Assembly: GCA_017549485.1 (NCBI GenBank)
Contig: JAFYUT010000027.1
Span: forward strand, 1-64,000
Source of the DNA: Akkermansia sp.
GTDB lineage: Bacteria > Verrucomicrobiota > Verrucomicrobiia > Verrucomicrobiales > Akkermansiaceae
Length of the DNA: 64,000 nt
Reading direction: 5' to 3'
The number at the start of each line of letters is the position of its first letter. Position 1 is the first letter of the stretch. Positions 8,853 through 18,262 of this stretch are shown here, in pieces. Under the pieces are notes generated by a model. That model worked only from the letters and a program-made list of their open reading frames with translations. It was not told the origin of the DNA and did no database searches. Both the position numbers and the translations under genes were made by a program.

Positions 8853-9392
8853 ATGAACGCCACCAAACCGATTCAGTCTTTCATTCTAGCGTCTATACTC
8901 TTTTTAAGCAGCAATACATACGGAGAGAATACCCTGCCCTATATTCCGAAGCCGAACAACGGACTAACAATAGACGCTGTAACGGCAGGCTCAGCCGTTC
9001 TCATCTCATGCGGTAAAATGCCTGACGGCACAGAGCTGATGTATGCCATTATCGGCAATAAGCTCTACATACTGGAAAAGTCAACCTTGCACCGCTACCT
9101 CCTCGGCTATGATTCGCTCGTGTTGTGGGAGTCTAGCTGCCGTCTATATACCGACACCGAGCACAAACGATTTATCAGTACGGATTCAAATGCTTTCTCC
9201 ACCATACAGGTGAGCGGCAATGATGTCAGCATCCGGAGCAACGGCATCACCCACATGTGCTCATTCATGGAAGAGCATCGCGGGCTGAGAAGAAGAAACC
9301 GTATACCCGTAGAGGCAATAGAAGCGAGACGTTATCAGTATAACCACGCCGAACAAGTTCTTGAGGTATACAAGAAATCACTCGCAGAATGA
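8853..9392 (+). CDS. Unknown secreted protein
   Basis: A 179-residue protein with a likely signal peptide (IQSFILASILFLSSNTYG, residues about 5-24). The rest is beta-rich in its first half (LTIDAVTAGSAVLISCGK, LMYAIIGNKLYILEKS) and basic/helical near the end (RRRNRIPVEAIEARRYQYNHAEQVLEVYKK). I do not recognise a family. The region just upstream (8790-8840) is AT-rich and may hold its promoter, but no well-spaced pair of boxes stands out. It converges on the helicase gene that ends 19 nt downstream. Confidence 0.65.
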   Translation: MNATKPIQSFILASILFLSSNTYGENTLPYIPKPNNGLTIDAVTAGSAVLISCGKMPDGTELMYAIIGNKLYILEKSTLHRYLLGYDSLVLWESSCRLYTDTEHKRFISTDSNAFSTIQVSGNDVSIRSNGITHMCSFMEEHRGLRRRNRIPVEAIEARRYQYNHAEQVLEVYKKSLAE

Positions 9393-9410
9393 TATGGCAT
9401 AGTGGCAGCC

Positions 9411-11402
9411 TCACAGATTCCAAAGCTCATACAGCTCGGGCGGCAGGGTGGTGAGGAAACGAGATGGGGGGCAGAACTGACTATCGTAGCTGTGGCCATT
9501 GTAGCGGGGATAGCTGAGGTATAGCTGGTCTTCTGCACGGGTGATGGCAACGTAAAAAAGGCGCAGCTCTTCCTCGATATCATCGGCATCGCCGCTCTGA
9601 ATCACACGGTAATGGGGGAATAGCCCCTCGCCCAAGAAAATGACGAAGACCACCTTCCACTCCAACCCTTTGGCTTGGTGAATGGTGCTGAGGGTCACGC
9701 AGTCCGGGTCAATCTCCGTTTGCGTATCATCCTCACTGAGGAGTGCTACTTGGCTGAGGAAGGCATCCAAATCCGCCGCATCTGCCAAGGAGCGAGTAAG
9801 CTGCCCTATATCCTCCAAACGCTCCTCATAATTCTCATAAGATGCGCGCAGGTGGGCATCCATAAAGTTCTGCACCAAGCGCACCAATTCAGCAGGCGTC
9901 AGCACTTTGTCGGCAGGGTGCAGGTCATCCATGGAAGCCAGGAAACCGCCCCAATGCGGACGCGCCGCAGCCGGCACTTTTACGGCAGCAAATACCTCTC
10001 GGTGGGGGGCAGTAATGGTAGAGGCCTCCGGGTTAGCCTGCAACCAAGCATCTGCCACCTCAAACCAGCTTTGCCACAGCTTGGCAGCCGTGGCCTCACC
10101 CACGCGGGGAAAAGTAGCCACAATGCGGCGGAAAGCGATTTCATCTCTCGGGTTAGAGAGCAAACGCAACCACGCCACGATATCTTTGATATGAGCTTGC
10201 TCAAAGAAACGCAAGCCACTGGTAATGCGATAAGGGATGTGATTACGGGTAAGCTCCATCTGCACATCCATACTATGAAAGTGCGCACGATAGAGCACGG
10301 CAATATCTTTACCTGCAATACCGGCGGCCATAAGCTCATCGATACGTTGTGCAATGAATCGAGCCTCGGTGCGGTTATCGGGCGCCGGGATAACGGCGGG
10401 TTTCATACGCCCGGTATCTCTGGCAGGGCGCAGGGTCTTGGCAAATTGCCGCGTATTTTGAGAAATAGCGGCATTAGAAATTTCCAGAATGGCAGGCACA
10501 CTTCGGTAATTGGTCTCAATTTTAAAGACCTCGGCATCCGGGTAGGTGTGCGAGAACTCAAATATGTGGTCTACATTGGCACCGCGCCAAGAATAGATAC
10601 TTTGCGCGTCATCGCCCACCACCATGAGAGAAGAATCTCCCCCCCCGGCCAGTAAACCAATGATAGAGGCTTGCAGCACATTGGTATCCTGATACTCATC
10701 TACCAACACATGCAAAAAGCGCCCCTGCAAATCTGTGCGTATATCCTCATGCTCTTGCAAAAGCCGCAGCAGGTTGGTGAGCAGGTCATCAAAGTCCATG
10801 GCATTGCTCTCCATTTTGCGGGTTTGGTAGGCATCAAAAATTTTGCCTATAACCTCCTCATGTTTATCAAGGTGAGCATACTCGGTACGCAGAGTCAGCT
10901 GCCAGCTGCGGCCGGTATTGATAGCTAAGCTATGCAGACTTTGCAACACCTCAGCCTTGGGAAAACGCTCGTTCTTAGGTGTTTTGCCAACAAATTGCTT
11001 GGTAAGAGCCCGGAAAAGAGCGCGCTGATCATCGCCATCCAAAATGGTGAAACCGGGCTGATAACCGAGACGAGTGGCGTGTAAACGCAGTATACGATTC
11101 GCTACGGAGTGGAATGTGCCACCCCATATCTGCCCTGCCCCCATACCGGCCAAGGCGGCCACGCGCTCCAGCATTTCACGCGCGGCTTTGTTGGTAAACG
11201 TCAGCAACAAAATACGCCATGGAGCCACGCCGAGCTCCAGCAACCGCGCCACGCGATAGGTGAGGGTGCGTGTTTTTCCACTGCCTGCACCGGCTATAAC
11301 CAGTGCATGGCGGGCATCGGTAGTGACGGCGGCATACTGCTCGGGGTTAAGCTCTGCGGCATAGTCTCGCCCGGGAGCAGTAGGCCTCAGCGTATATTTC
11401 AT
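9411..11402 (-). CDS. UvrD/Rep-family ATP-dependent DNA helicase
   Basis: An SF1A 3'-5' helicase of 663 residues. Motifs in order: Q-motif LNPEQYAAV, Walker A AGAGSGKT (37-44), LLLTFTNKAA, DEYQDTN, GDDAQSIYSWRGA, TNYRS, LSTIHQAKGLEWKVV and ELRLFYVAITRA. The protein is slightly shorter than PcrA/UvrD (about 720) and lacks their C-terminal tail. Its ATG overlaps the stop of the OmpA-like gene by 4 nt, so it is the third gene of the minus-strand run M23 peptidase, OmpA-like protein, helicase. Whether it acts in repair or replication restart cannot be read from the sequence. Confidence 0.94.
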   Translation of the reverse strand: MKYTLRPTAPGRDYAAELNPEQYAAVTTDARHALVIAGAGSGKTRTLTYRVARLLELGVAPWRILLLTFTNKAAREMLERVAALAGMGAGQIWGGTFHSVANRILRLHATRLGYQPGFTILDGDDQRALFRALTKQFVGKTPKNERFPKAEVLQSLHSLAINTGRSWQLTLRTEYAHLDKHEEVIGKIFDAYQTRKMESNAMDFDDLLTNLLRLLQEHEDIRTDLQGRFLHVLVDEYQDTNVLQASIIGLLAGGGDSSLMVVGDDAQSIYSWRGANVDHIFEFSHTYPDAEVFKIETNYRSVPAILEISNAAISQNTRQFAKTLRPARDTGRMKPAVIPAPDNRTEARFIAQRIDELMAAGIAGKDIAVLYRAHFHSMDVQMELTRNHIPYRITSGLRFFEQAHIKDIVAWLRLLSNPRDEIAFRRIVATFPRVGEATAAKLWQSWFEVADAWLQANPEASTITAPHREVFAAVKVPAAARPHWGGFLASMDDLHPADKVLTPAELVRLVQNFMDAHLRASYENYEERLEDIGQLTRSLADAADLDAFLSQVALLSEDDTQTEIDPDCVTLSTIHQAKGLEWKVVFVIFLGEGLFPHYRVIQSGDADDIEEELRLFYVAITRAEDQLYLSYPRYNGHSYDSQFCPPSRFLTTLPPELYELWNL

Positions 11403-12880
11403 GACTCAAAGTCAAGGTAAATCTCAGCGCGGCGGTTCTCACCACGCTTGAAGTCCATTTGGTCTTCATCATCGGTCTCGGACAACAGCTGGCGAGGCTC
11501 ATTCTTACCAAGGCCCTTGGTAGTAATCTGCTCCGGAGCAACACCGAACTTGATAAGCACCTGACGCACGGACTCCGCACGACGCTCAGAAAGCTTGAGG
11601 TTGTACTCCTCGGTGCCGAGGTCGTCGGTATGACCGGCAATATCAAGCTTGCCCTTGCTCTCGCGCAGAATATCAGCCACGATTTGCAGCTGGCGCTCAG
11701 AGCGAGGGGTCAGGTTGGCATCATCAAAGTCGAAATACAGAGCCAAAGACTCACCGCCCTTGGGGTTCTTAACAATGGGGAAGTAACGGCCACCCTCTTT
11801 TTGAGCACCTGTCAGGTAAATATCAAGCAAACGGTCCGTACCGACGCCGGTGATTTGCCAGCTCTCATCCAAGCGAGTAAGCGACATGGCAATGTGATTG
11901 GCCTCTACCTTGGGAGCATCGGGGTTATCAGAGGGCACAACATACACAAGGTACATAGCGGCTCTGGGATTAAGAACCGTGTTGCGAATAGGAGTCTTAC
12001 TGCTCAACACGAAAGTGCCTTCTTCAAAAATCATGCACAAACCTGCCAATGTAGCAGCGGAAACTGTCTTGTTGTTCACCATGGAGCGGGCTTTAGACAT
12101 ATCACCCTCTCGCACGGCTTGGATAAAGCCCTCAGCCACCGTCATGGAGTCACTGGAAGCCAACAACATCGTCTTGTCGGACGGAGTGGTGGCAGCCGTG
12201 GCAATAAAGGGATTCTGACCAGCTTTGTCAGTGAGAATATCCAACAGCAAATCATTTTCGCCGTTAGCCGTAGTGACACGGTAACGGTACGTCTTGGTGC
12301 CGTCTGCATGGTTGCGAATATCACCGATTTCCTGAACATCAGCGGGTTGATTCTCCTTGAGCCAATCAGTGATAACGGCAGCAGCCTGCGGGCTTACCTG
12401 CTGTTTATCGACCATTTTTTGAAGTGCGGTGGCAGGGTCATCCGTCTTGAGTTTTTCTACCACAACCAGTGCCGTTTTGTGAGCCTCATTGTTGGGCTTA
12501 ACGCCCTCAGGCAAGGTCACCTCTTCTTCCGCGGAATCGGTAGCAGGTGTCTCTTCAGTCGGCTTTTCATCCGCAGGCTTCTCATCGGTAGAGGTCAGCA
12601 AATCTTCATCAGGGAAAACAGGGGGCAAATCGGACACCGGGGCAGAAGGCTCCGTTGCAGAGGTAGCGGCCTGTTTGCCGGCATCTGAGGTGGAGGGTGT
12701 AGTTTCATCCGTGGCTTCCTCCTGAGCGGTGGTTTTCTGAGCATTTTGCTCAGCATCTGCAACGGGAGCCGGTTTGGTCGCCGCGGATTGGTCATGCTGA
12801 TGCTTGAGATAATAGAACGTACCCACCACACCGGAGGTTACGGAAAAGGTAAGAAGAAAAAGTATGATACTGCGTTTCAT
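11399..12880 (-). CDS. OmpA-family protein, membrane-anchored, peptidoglycan-binding
   Basis: A 493-residue protein with an N-terminal membrane anchor (about 5-25), an acidic Thr/Glu/Pro-rich linker (about 35-130), a central domain of unknown type (about 130-370) and a C-terminal OmpA domain. The last has LYFDFDDANLTPRSERQL, the peptidoglycan-contacting IAGHTDDLGTEEYNLKLSERRA stretch and a closing KRGENRRAEIYL. The protein would link the inner membrane to the cell wall. It lies 23 nt after the M23 peptidase gene and overlaps the helicase gene by 4 nt. The wall-hydrolase neighbour supports a role in envelope maintenance. Confidence 0.9.
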   Translation of the reverse strand: MKRSIILFLLTFSVTSGVVGTFYYLKHQHDQSAATKPAPVADAEQNAQKTTAQEEATDETTPSTSDAGKQAATSATEPSAPVSDLPPVFPDEDLLTSTDEKPADEKPTEETPATDSAEEEVTLPEGVKPNNEAHKTALVVVEKLKTDDPATALQKMVDKQQVSPQAAAVITDWLKENQPADVQEIGDIRNHADGTKTYRYRVTTANGENDLLLDILTDKAGQNPFIATAATTPSDKTMLLASSDSMTVAEGFIQAVREGDMSKARSMVNNKTVSAATLAGLCMIFEEGTFVLSSKTPIRNTVLNPRAAMYLVYVVPSDNPDAPKVEANHIAMSLTRLDESWQITGVGTDRLLDIYLTGAQKEGGRYFPIVKNPKGGESLALYFDFDDANLTPRSERQLQIVADILRESKGKLDIAGHTDDLGTEEYNLKLSERRAESVRQVLIKFGVAPEQITTKGLGKNEPRQLLSETDDEDQMDFKRGENRRAEIYLDFES

Positions 12881-12903
12881 GATATGAATAAATGTTGAAA
12901 AGA

Positions 12904-13722
12904 TTACGGGTTTCCGGAAGAAAAGGCTTCGTTCAGTTTAAGCTTGGCCGCCACCTCCCACATGGGGTCGGGGAATGCGGGGGCTGCGTGAGCGGAGATA
13001 AACTCTTGCGGGTTCAGGCGGTTCATGGTACCGGCCGGATGATATGCCGTAATACCGGCCTCAATGACACGAGAAGCAACAATTTCAAAATGCAGATGAG
13101 CCAAATAAACACCCTCAGCCGTACCGATGGTACCAATCTGCTGCCCTCGGCACACGGTGTCCCCGTATGCAACTTTTACATCTTGCAAATGGGCATATAT
13201 ACTTTGATACACCGTATCATCACCCGGTATACGGTGTGCCAATACCACCACTTTACCCCAACCGGCAGACGGCGTACCACAATACACAACTCTGCCACGG
13301 GCAGCCGCACGCACAGACTCGCCGGCATCGGTATTCTCACCGCCTATGCCATTAAGATCTTGCCCGGAATGAAAACCGCCACGCTTGGCATTCTCTTCTC
13401 CGAAGCCTTGTGCATCGTACATAAAAGCCAGATTCGGGGCCCCGACGGGCCACTGAAAACCATCCGCCAGCGGAATACGGGCCAGTTGCTCAGCCGTCAA
13501 GGCAACCATGTTCGGCAACAACTTCTCCGGTAGCTGTTGGCCGGGGGCATCTGCCGCATAAACATTAACGGAATCACCGCCTGCTGATACGGTACAAAAA
13601 TGCAGGCAAAGCACAAGCAGCCCACCCACTAACAGAATCGGGAAAGCTATGCGGAAAAAATCTTTTTTTCGGACGGTACTCACGCGCGGGCGAATTATAA
13701 CGGCACACGGGTTAATTTTCAA
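12904..13722 (-). CDS. M23-family (LytM) zinc metallopeptidase
   Basis: A predicted peptidoglycan endopeptidase. An N-terminal membrane helix (about residues 24-45, FRIAFPILLVGGLLVLCL) is followed by the LytM core with the metal-binding HSGQDLNG (H-x3-D) and HLHFE motifs, and the active-site YAHLQ segment. All expected metal ligands are visible, so it should be active. The start is uncertain: a TTG at 13722 gives 272 residues, while a GTG at 13683 would give 259 and still leave the membrane helix intact. It is the first gene of the run with the OmpA-like protein and helicase. Confidence 0.9.
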   Translation of the reverse strand: MKINPCAVIIRPRVSTVRKKDFFRIAFPILLVGGLLVLCLHFCTVSAGGDSVNVYAADAPGQQLPEKLLPNMVALTAEQLARIPLADGFQWPVGAPNLAFMYDAQGFGEENAKRGGFHSGQDLNGIGGENTDAGESVRAAARGRVVYCGTPSAGWGKVVVLAHRIPGDDTVYQSIYAHLQDVKVAYGDTVCRGQQIGTIGTAEGVYLAHLHFEIVASRVIEAGITAYHPAGTMNRLNPQEFISAHAAPAFPDPMWEVAAKLKLNEAFSSGNP

Positions 13723-13775
13723 GAAAAATAGGCGTCAGTAAATGACTATTTGCATCTCAGAATTTAGATTTTTCC

Positions 13776-13804
13776 TTTACAACCCGCTAAATCGGGCGTA
13801 TATT
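13776..13804 (+). promoter_or_regulatory. Predicted promoter of the sulP gene
   Basis: TTTACA at 13776 and TATATT at 13799 with 17-nt spacing. Only 11 nt separate the -10 box from the ATG at 13816, implying a nearly leaderless mRNA. Confidence 0.65.
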
Positions 13805-13815
13805 TTGGGGCAGAG

Positions 13816-15510
13816 ATGTACACGCCAAGTCTTTTCAAATCGCTTAAAGAGTATAATAAAAAGACATTCCTCTCTGACCTGACGGCAGGCCTGACTGTGG
13901 GTGTAGTAGCTTTGCCTCTGGCGATGGCTTTTGCCATTGCATGCGGATGTTCGGATATCACCCCTTCTACGGGATTGATAACGGCTGTGGTGGCAGGCTT
14001 CATGATATCATTACTGGGTGGCAGTAAGTACCAAATCGGCGGCCCCACGGGAGCATTTGTCATCATCATTGCAGGGGTGGTTGGCAGCTTCGGTATGGGT
14101 GGGCTTATCATGTGCACCCTCATGGCCGGTATCTTTTTGATATTGTTCGGCTTACTACGCATGGGGGCACTGATACGGTTTATACCGTACCCTGTAACAA
14201 CGGGCTTTACCTCGGGTATTGCGGTAACCATTTTCTGCACGCAGGTTAAAGATTTGTTGGGGTTGGATATTCCCGTGGCCGTACCGGCAGAGTTTGTCCA
14301 CAAATGGCAGTGCTATTTTGAGTATTTTCACACCATCAATTGGTGGGCATTGGGAATATCATTGTTCACCGTAGCCACAATACTTATCACGCGCCGCTAT
14401 GCACCGCGAGCCCCGTTCATGCTTGTAGGCATGCTGGCTGCTACCATTATATGCGCAGTGTTTGAACTGCCGGTAGACACCATCGGTAAGCGCTTCGGCG
14501 AGCTGCCCAAAGGTTTGCCCTTGCCCAGTTTCCCGGATTTTGAATGGAGCGCCTTACCCGCTTTGGTAAAACCGGCATTCGTGATAGCGCTGTTGGCGGC
14601 CATTGAGTCACTTCTGAGCGCAAGTGTGGCTGATGGTATGACCGGCTCCCGCCACCACCCGAATACCGAACTCATCGGCCAAGGCGCAGGCAACATAGCC
14701 TCTGCTTTGTTCGGCGGTTTACCCGCGACCGGTGCTATTGCCCGAACAGCTACCAACATTCGTTCCGGCGGCAAAACCCCGGTCTCCGGTATTATACACG
14801 CCATTACCTTGCTTCTCATCTTGTTGTTAGCAGGGCAATATGCAGCCATTGTACCGCTGCCTGCTCTGGCCGGTATTCTGGCTATTGTATGCTGGAACAT
14901 GGCAGAGGTAAGCACCTTTTGCCACCTGCTTACAGGCCCCAAACAAGACCGCGCCGTGCTGATTATCACCTTCGTGCTGACAGTGCTCATTGACTTGGTA
15001 GTGGCAGTAGAAGTAGGCGTAGTCTTGGCCGCCCTGCTCTTCATCGGCCGCATGGCTCAGGTGAGCAATGTTGAAATGATTTCCCGCGAGATTGAGGGTG
15101 AGGACCCCGAGGAACAACCGGCACGTTCCCGCTACCTGCGCCACATACCCGACAATGTTGAAGTATTCGATATTCAGGGTCCGTTCTTCTTCGGAGCCGT
15201 AGAGCAATTCAAAGACCGCGTCTTCCGCTCCCTTGAGCCGGACATGAACTACGTGCTTTTGCGCATGAGATTGGTACCGACGCTGGATGCATCGGGGTTG
15301 CACGTGCTGGAGGATTTCCTGACCTACTGCAAACGCCGCGAAATTACCCTGCTGCTGTGCGGTGTGCAAGCTCAGCCCATTAAAGTGATACGCCGAGATT
15401 CTCAGTTCATCTGTGAATTGGGTGAGGAGAATATCTGTGAAAATATCGATACGGCGTTAGAGCGCATCAAAGAATTGGAAAAGAAGCGCAAGACGGTAGA
15501 ATACGCCTGA
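13816..15510 (+). CDS. SulP-family anion transporter with STAS domain
   Basis: A 564-residue inner-membrane transporter (sulfate, bicarbonate or similar anions). The N-terminal family signature (DLTAGLTVGVVALPLAMAFA, about 20-40) and the IESLLSASVADGMTG and GNIASALFGGLPATGAIART segments are typical of SulP. About 10-12 membrane helices occupy residues 20-410. The C-terminal STAS domain (about 430-550) contains VEVFDIQGPFFFGA and the MRLVPTLDASGLHVLEDF regulatory phosphate-binding region. The substrate cannot be assigned; no sulfate assimilation genes or carbonic anhydrase are nearby. It is convergent with the ActB-like gene. Confidence 0.93.
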   Translation: MYTPSLFKSLKEYNKKTFLSDLTAGLTVGVVALPLAMAFAIACGCSDITPSTGLITAVVAGFMISLLGGSKYQIGGPTGAFVIIIAGVVGSFGMGGLIMCTLMAGIFLILFGLLRMGALIRFIPYPVTTGFTSGIAVTIFCTQVKDLLGLDIPVAVPAEFVHKWQCYFEYFHTINWWALGISLFTVATILITRRYAPRAPFMLVGMLAATIICAVFELPVDTIGKRFGELPKGLPLPSFPDFEWSALPALVKPAFVIALLAAIESLLSASVADGMTGSRHHPNTELIGQGAGNIASALFGGLPATGAIARTATNIRSGGKTPVSGIIHAITLLLILLLAGQYAAIVPLPALAGILAIVCWNMAEVSTFCHLLTGPKQDRAVLIITFVLTVLIDLVVAVEVGVVLAALLFIGRMAQVSNVEMISREIEGEDPEEQPARSRYLRHIPDNVEVFDIQGPFFFGAVEQFKDRVFRSLEPDMNYVLLRMRLVPTLDASGLHVLEDFLTYCKRREITLLLCGVQAQPIKVIRRDSQFICELGEENICENIDTALERIKELEKKRKTVEYA

Positions 15511-15525
15511 TGCAGAAAAATCAAT

Positions 15526-15577
15526 CGCACCCCCGTGGCCCGAGGTATCATGTATACAGGGTGCGGGGGTGCGTTCC
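15526..15577. terminator. Bidirectional terminator-like hairpin
   Basis: CGCACCCCCG (15526-15535) pairs with CGGGGGTGCG (15564-15573), flanked by AAAAA on the left and TTCCTTTT on the right. The stop codon of the ActB-like gene lies inside the loop. Confidence 0.6.
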
Positions 15578-17602
15578 TTTTACATCAAAGCTCGTGATTA
15601 CCTGCTCCGGCAGGGGGGCATCACAAAGATTGATGAGTTTAATTGCGCCGGTGGGGCATACCTGTTGGCATGCCGTTTGAGGGGGGGGGCCTCCTGCGTT
15701 TTCAGCGGCATTGATACGCTGCACACAATAGGTGCATTTTTCCATCACGCCACGGGAACGCAGAGTCACTTGCGGATTATGCGGACGGGACATTTTCTCT
15801 TGCTCCGCCTTGGCATAATCTCTGAAATTGAACGTACGTGCCTGATACGGGCAAGCCGCAGAACAATAGCGAGTTCCCCAACAACGGGGGTACACCATGG
15901 TGTTTAATCCGGAGGCGGTGTGAGTTGTGGCATTAACGGGGCACACTGCCTCACACGGAGCCTTTTCGCATTGGCGGCAAGCCATCGGCACAAAGTGCAA
16001 TTCCCCATCCGCGCTCAGATAACGCTCTATCCTCAACCACTGCAAATCGCGGTCATAGCACATCTCTTGCAGCCCTACGGTGGGTATATTATTTTCCGCT
16101 CGGCATGCCAACGTACAGGCCCCACAGCCTATACAGCGGGATAAATCTATCACCATGCCCCACTGGGGAGAGGTTTTACCACTGAACCGGGGTACCGCCA
16201 CCCGGCGCATCGGCAGAGGCTTTGCCGCGCGGTGTGGGGATTCAGCATGGGGAGCGCCTGCTATGAACTCATCTTTCTGCATACCCACCGAGGCTTTAAC
16301 ATACTCAGGATATAGAGGTAACCAATAGGATTTCACCCCGGCATGACGCCACGCCGATACTCGCAAACTCCCCATAATCAAGCTACCGGGAGAACCGCCA
16401 CCGGGCAAAAAAGCCTCGCCATCACCGGCCCACCCGCTCAGGGGAAAATAATTCTCACGCAGCCATGCATTATGCCGGAATCGGCCATCGGCATAATATG
16501 GGTGTAAATAGAAGTTGATATCCGCATGTGGCGTGGGTGAAATCTCACGCGGTTTGGGCGCACCTGCGGGTACATACCCCAGCTTCAGCGCAGTCTCCCA
16601 ATCAGGCACCAGCTTTTCTAACCATCCTTTGGCTGTGGATACGCCCCCGGCTTCCGGCACCTCACCTTGGTGCAGCAGTGCATGCAACACTTCTGCCTCT
16701 GACAAGGCGGCACGCAAGGGCTGTGTTATGGGTTGGCGCAAACACAAATTGCCGTAAGCATCGGCATCTGCCCCCCACTCTTCCAAATAATGCGTTTGGG
16801 GCACTACATACAAGCTGAGCCCCGATGTGACATCTGCATGAGAGGGCGAGGCCATCAAGCGCACGGTTTCAGCAGTACAGTTCTGTAAAGCAGCCGCAAA
16901 ATCAGCATCAAAAGCAGCAGGATCTGCCGGTGTAAAAATGAAAAGCACCTCCAACTGAGGCAACGCCTGCGTCAGGTCAGCCAAACTCCCGAATCCGGTA
17001 TCAAAGCATACCGCCGGGCCGAATGAAGACTGTATCAACGTCTCCAGCTCCGGGAATCCGCCGGGGCGAGCACCGGCCGCCACATCATACGAATAAAACG
17101 ATGCACCGTTGAATTGCCGCAACGCCTCTACTTGAGCCATGCGAATAGCCGAATATCCGGCAGGAAAAAGGAAACCGACACGCCGCCCCTCTTTCAACAA
17201 AGCAGCCCACGCCCGCAACGAGGCCTTAAAAGCCTGCATGGGGTGAGGTTTACCTGCACGTGTAGGCTGAGCAAGGCGATTTTCATCATACAAATCAAGA
17301 ATAGAAGCCTGAGCAAAAGCAGGCAGCCCCCGCCGAACCGCTTCGTAAGCGGGATTACTTTGCAAGGATACGGGCAAGCCATCGTAACACACGGCCAACA
17401 AGGGGATAGCACCCGTTGCCCATGGCATACATGTGGCGAAACAAGTAGAATTACCCGGTAGCATCCACTCCGGGCAATCCTCCGGCTGCACGGCATATTG
17501 TTGTGCCCGACGGCAAGCCGGCAACGCAAGCAAAGCCAGTGCCCCCAGCCACTTTAAAAAGCTGCGACGACTGATACCCTCTCTGTGTGATGCCTCCGAC
17601 AT
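15548..17602 (-). CDS. ActB-like iron-sulfur/molybdopterin-fold redox protein (short form)
   Basis: It resembles ActB of alternative complex III (or QrcB/C), which carries electrons between quinol and a periplasmic acceptor. The N-terminus has a twin-arginine signal (SRRSFLKWLGALALLALPAC) whose LPAC could also be a lipobox. Residues about 40-440 look like a reduced, cofactor-free molybdopterin-oxidoreductase domain. The C-terminal part is a four-cluster ferredoxin-like domain with CIGCGACTLACRAENN, CRQCEKAPCEAVCPV, CWGTRYCSAACPY and CTYCVQRI...ACQQVCP. At 684 residues it is much shorter than the usual 950-1050. It lies 123 nt after the pentaheme gene; no ActC-F genes follow. Confidence 0.85.
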   Translation of the reverse strand: MSEASHREGISRRSFLKWLGALALLALPACRRAQQYAVQPEDCPEWMLPGNSTCFATCMPWATGAIPLLAVCYDGLPVSLQSNPAYEAVRRGLPAFAQASILDLYDENRLAQPTRAGKPHPMQAFKASLRAWAALLKEGRRVGFLFPAGYSAIRMAQVEALRQFNGASFYSYDVAAGARPGGFPELETLIQSSFGPAVCFDTGFGSLADLTQALPQLEVLFIFTPADPAAFDADFAAALQNCTAETVRLMASPSHADVTSGLSLYVVPQTHYLEEWGADADAYGNLCLRQPITQPLRAALSEAEVLHALLHQGEVPEAGGVSTAKGWLEKLVPDWETALKLGYVPAGAPKPREISPTPHADINFYLHPYYADGRFRHNAWLRENYFPLSGWAGDGEAFLPGGGSPGSLIMGSLRVSAWRHAGVKSYWLPLYPEYVKASVGMQKDEFIAGAPHAESPHRAAKPLPMRRVAVPRFSGKTSPQWGMVIDLSRCIGCGACTLACRAENNIPTVGLQEMCYDRDLQWLRIERYLSADGELHFVPMACRQCEKAPCEAVCPVNATTHTASGLNTMVYPRCWGTRYCSAACPYQARTFNFRDYAKAEQEKMSRPHNPQVTLRSRGVMEKCTYCVQRINAAENAGGPPPQTACQQVCPTGAIKLINLCDAPLPEQVITSFDVKGTHPRTLYT

Positions 17603-17725
17603 GTGCGGAGGGATTGTACACTATCAACGCCTGAATAGCAACTCGGGATTTGTTCACCCGGTATAAAACATTTTATGCAGGTTCCAGAACGATAAAAAAG
17701 TAGCCCTCTGCCATGGAATACCGAG

Positions 17726-18262
17726 TTAATGATGGCACGCATCACAATCCGTAGGCAAGGCATGCTTACGGTGGCAATCCAAACACGAGCTCATGGTATG
17801 CTGCACGAGGGCATCGGGCGAGGGGTGGCACTCTGCGCAAGAAATCCCGGCCTGAGCATGGCGCGAATGATGAAAATGAACATGTGCCGGCAATGGGGTG
17901 CTGAGCTTCCATACTAAGGGCTCACCGGTGTAGATGGGGGAGTCCATATTGGCCGCAGCATGCACGGGCAATAAGCGGGTATCATCCGCAAGGACGTGGC
18001 GGTGGCAATCCAAACAAACGGAAACCGGTGGCATACCGGCACCGGCCCCCCGCTCTGCCCCTATATGGCAACCTTGGCACGGCATATTCACTTTATCGGC
18101 ATCGGTGTGAGTTGCGTGCAAAAAGGGAACCACTTGTTTCACTTTTACCACACGTGGCACATACGCATGGCAATATATCAAAGCAAGAGTGAGCACCCCC
18201 ACTACCGAAAAGAGGCAGAGGGGGTGCACTAATATGCGGAATCTGTTAAACAGGTTCTTCAA
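17726..18262 (-). CDS. ActA-like pentaheme cytochrome c
   Basis: A 178-residue protein with an N-terminal membrane anchor (about 13-32) and five CxxCH heme c sites: CQGCH, CLDCH, CAECH, CLDCH and CDACH, the last at the very C-terminus. The pattern and the neighbouring ActB-like gene match ActA of alternative complex III. The TTG start at 18262 abuts the stop of the upstream secreted protein gene with no gap, so translation is probably coupled; a GTG at 18229 inside the anchor is a less likely start. Periplasmic electron transfer to the ActB-like partner is inferred. Confidence 0.85.
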   Translation of the reverse strand: MKNLFNRFRILVHPLCLFSVVGVLTLALIYCHAYVPRVVKVKQVVPFLHATHTDADKVNMPCQGCHIGAERGAGAGMPPVSVCLDCHRHVLADDTRLLPVHAAANMDSPIYTGEPLVWKLSTPLPAHVHFHHSRHAQAGISCAECHPSPDALVQHTMSSCLDCHRKHALPTDCDACHH

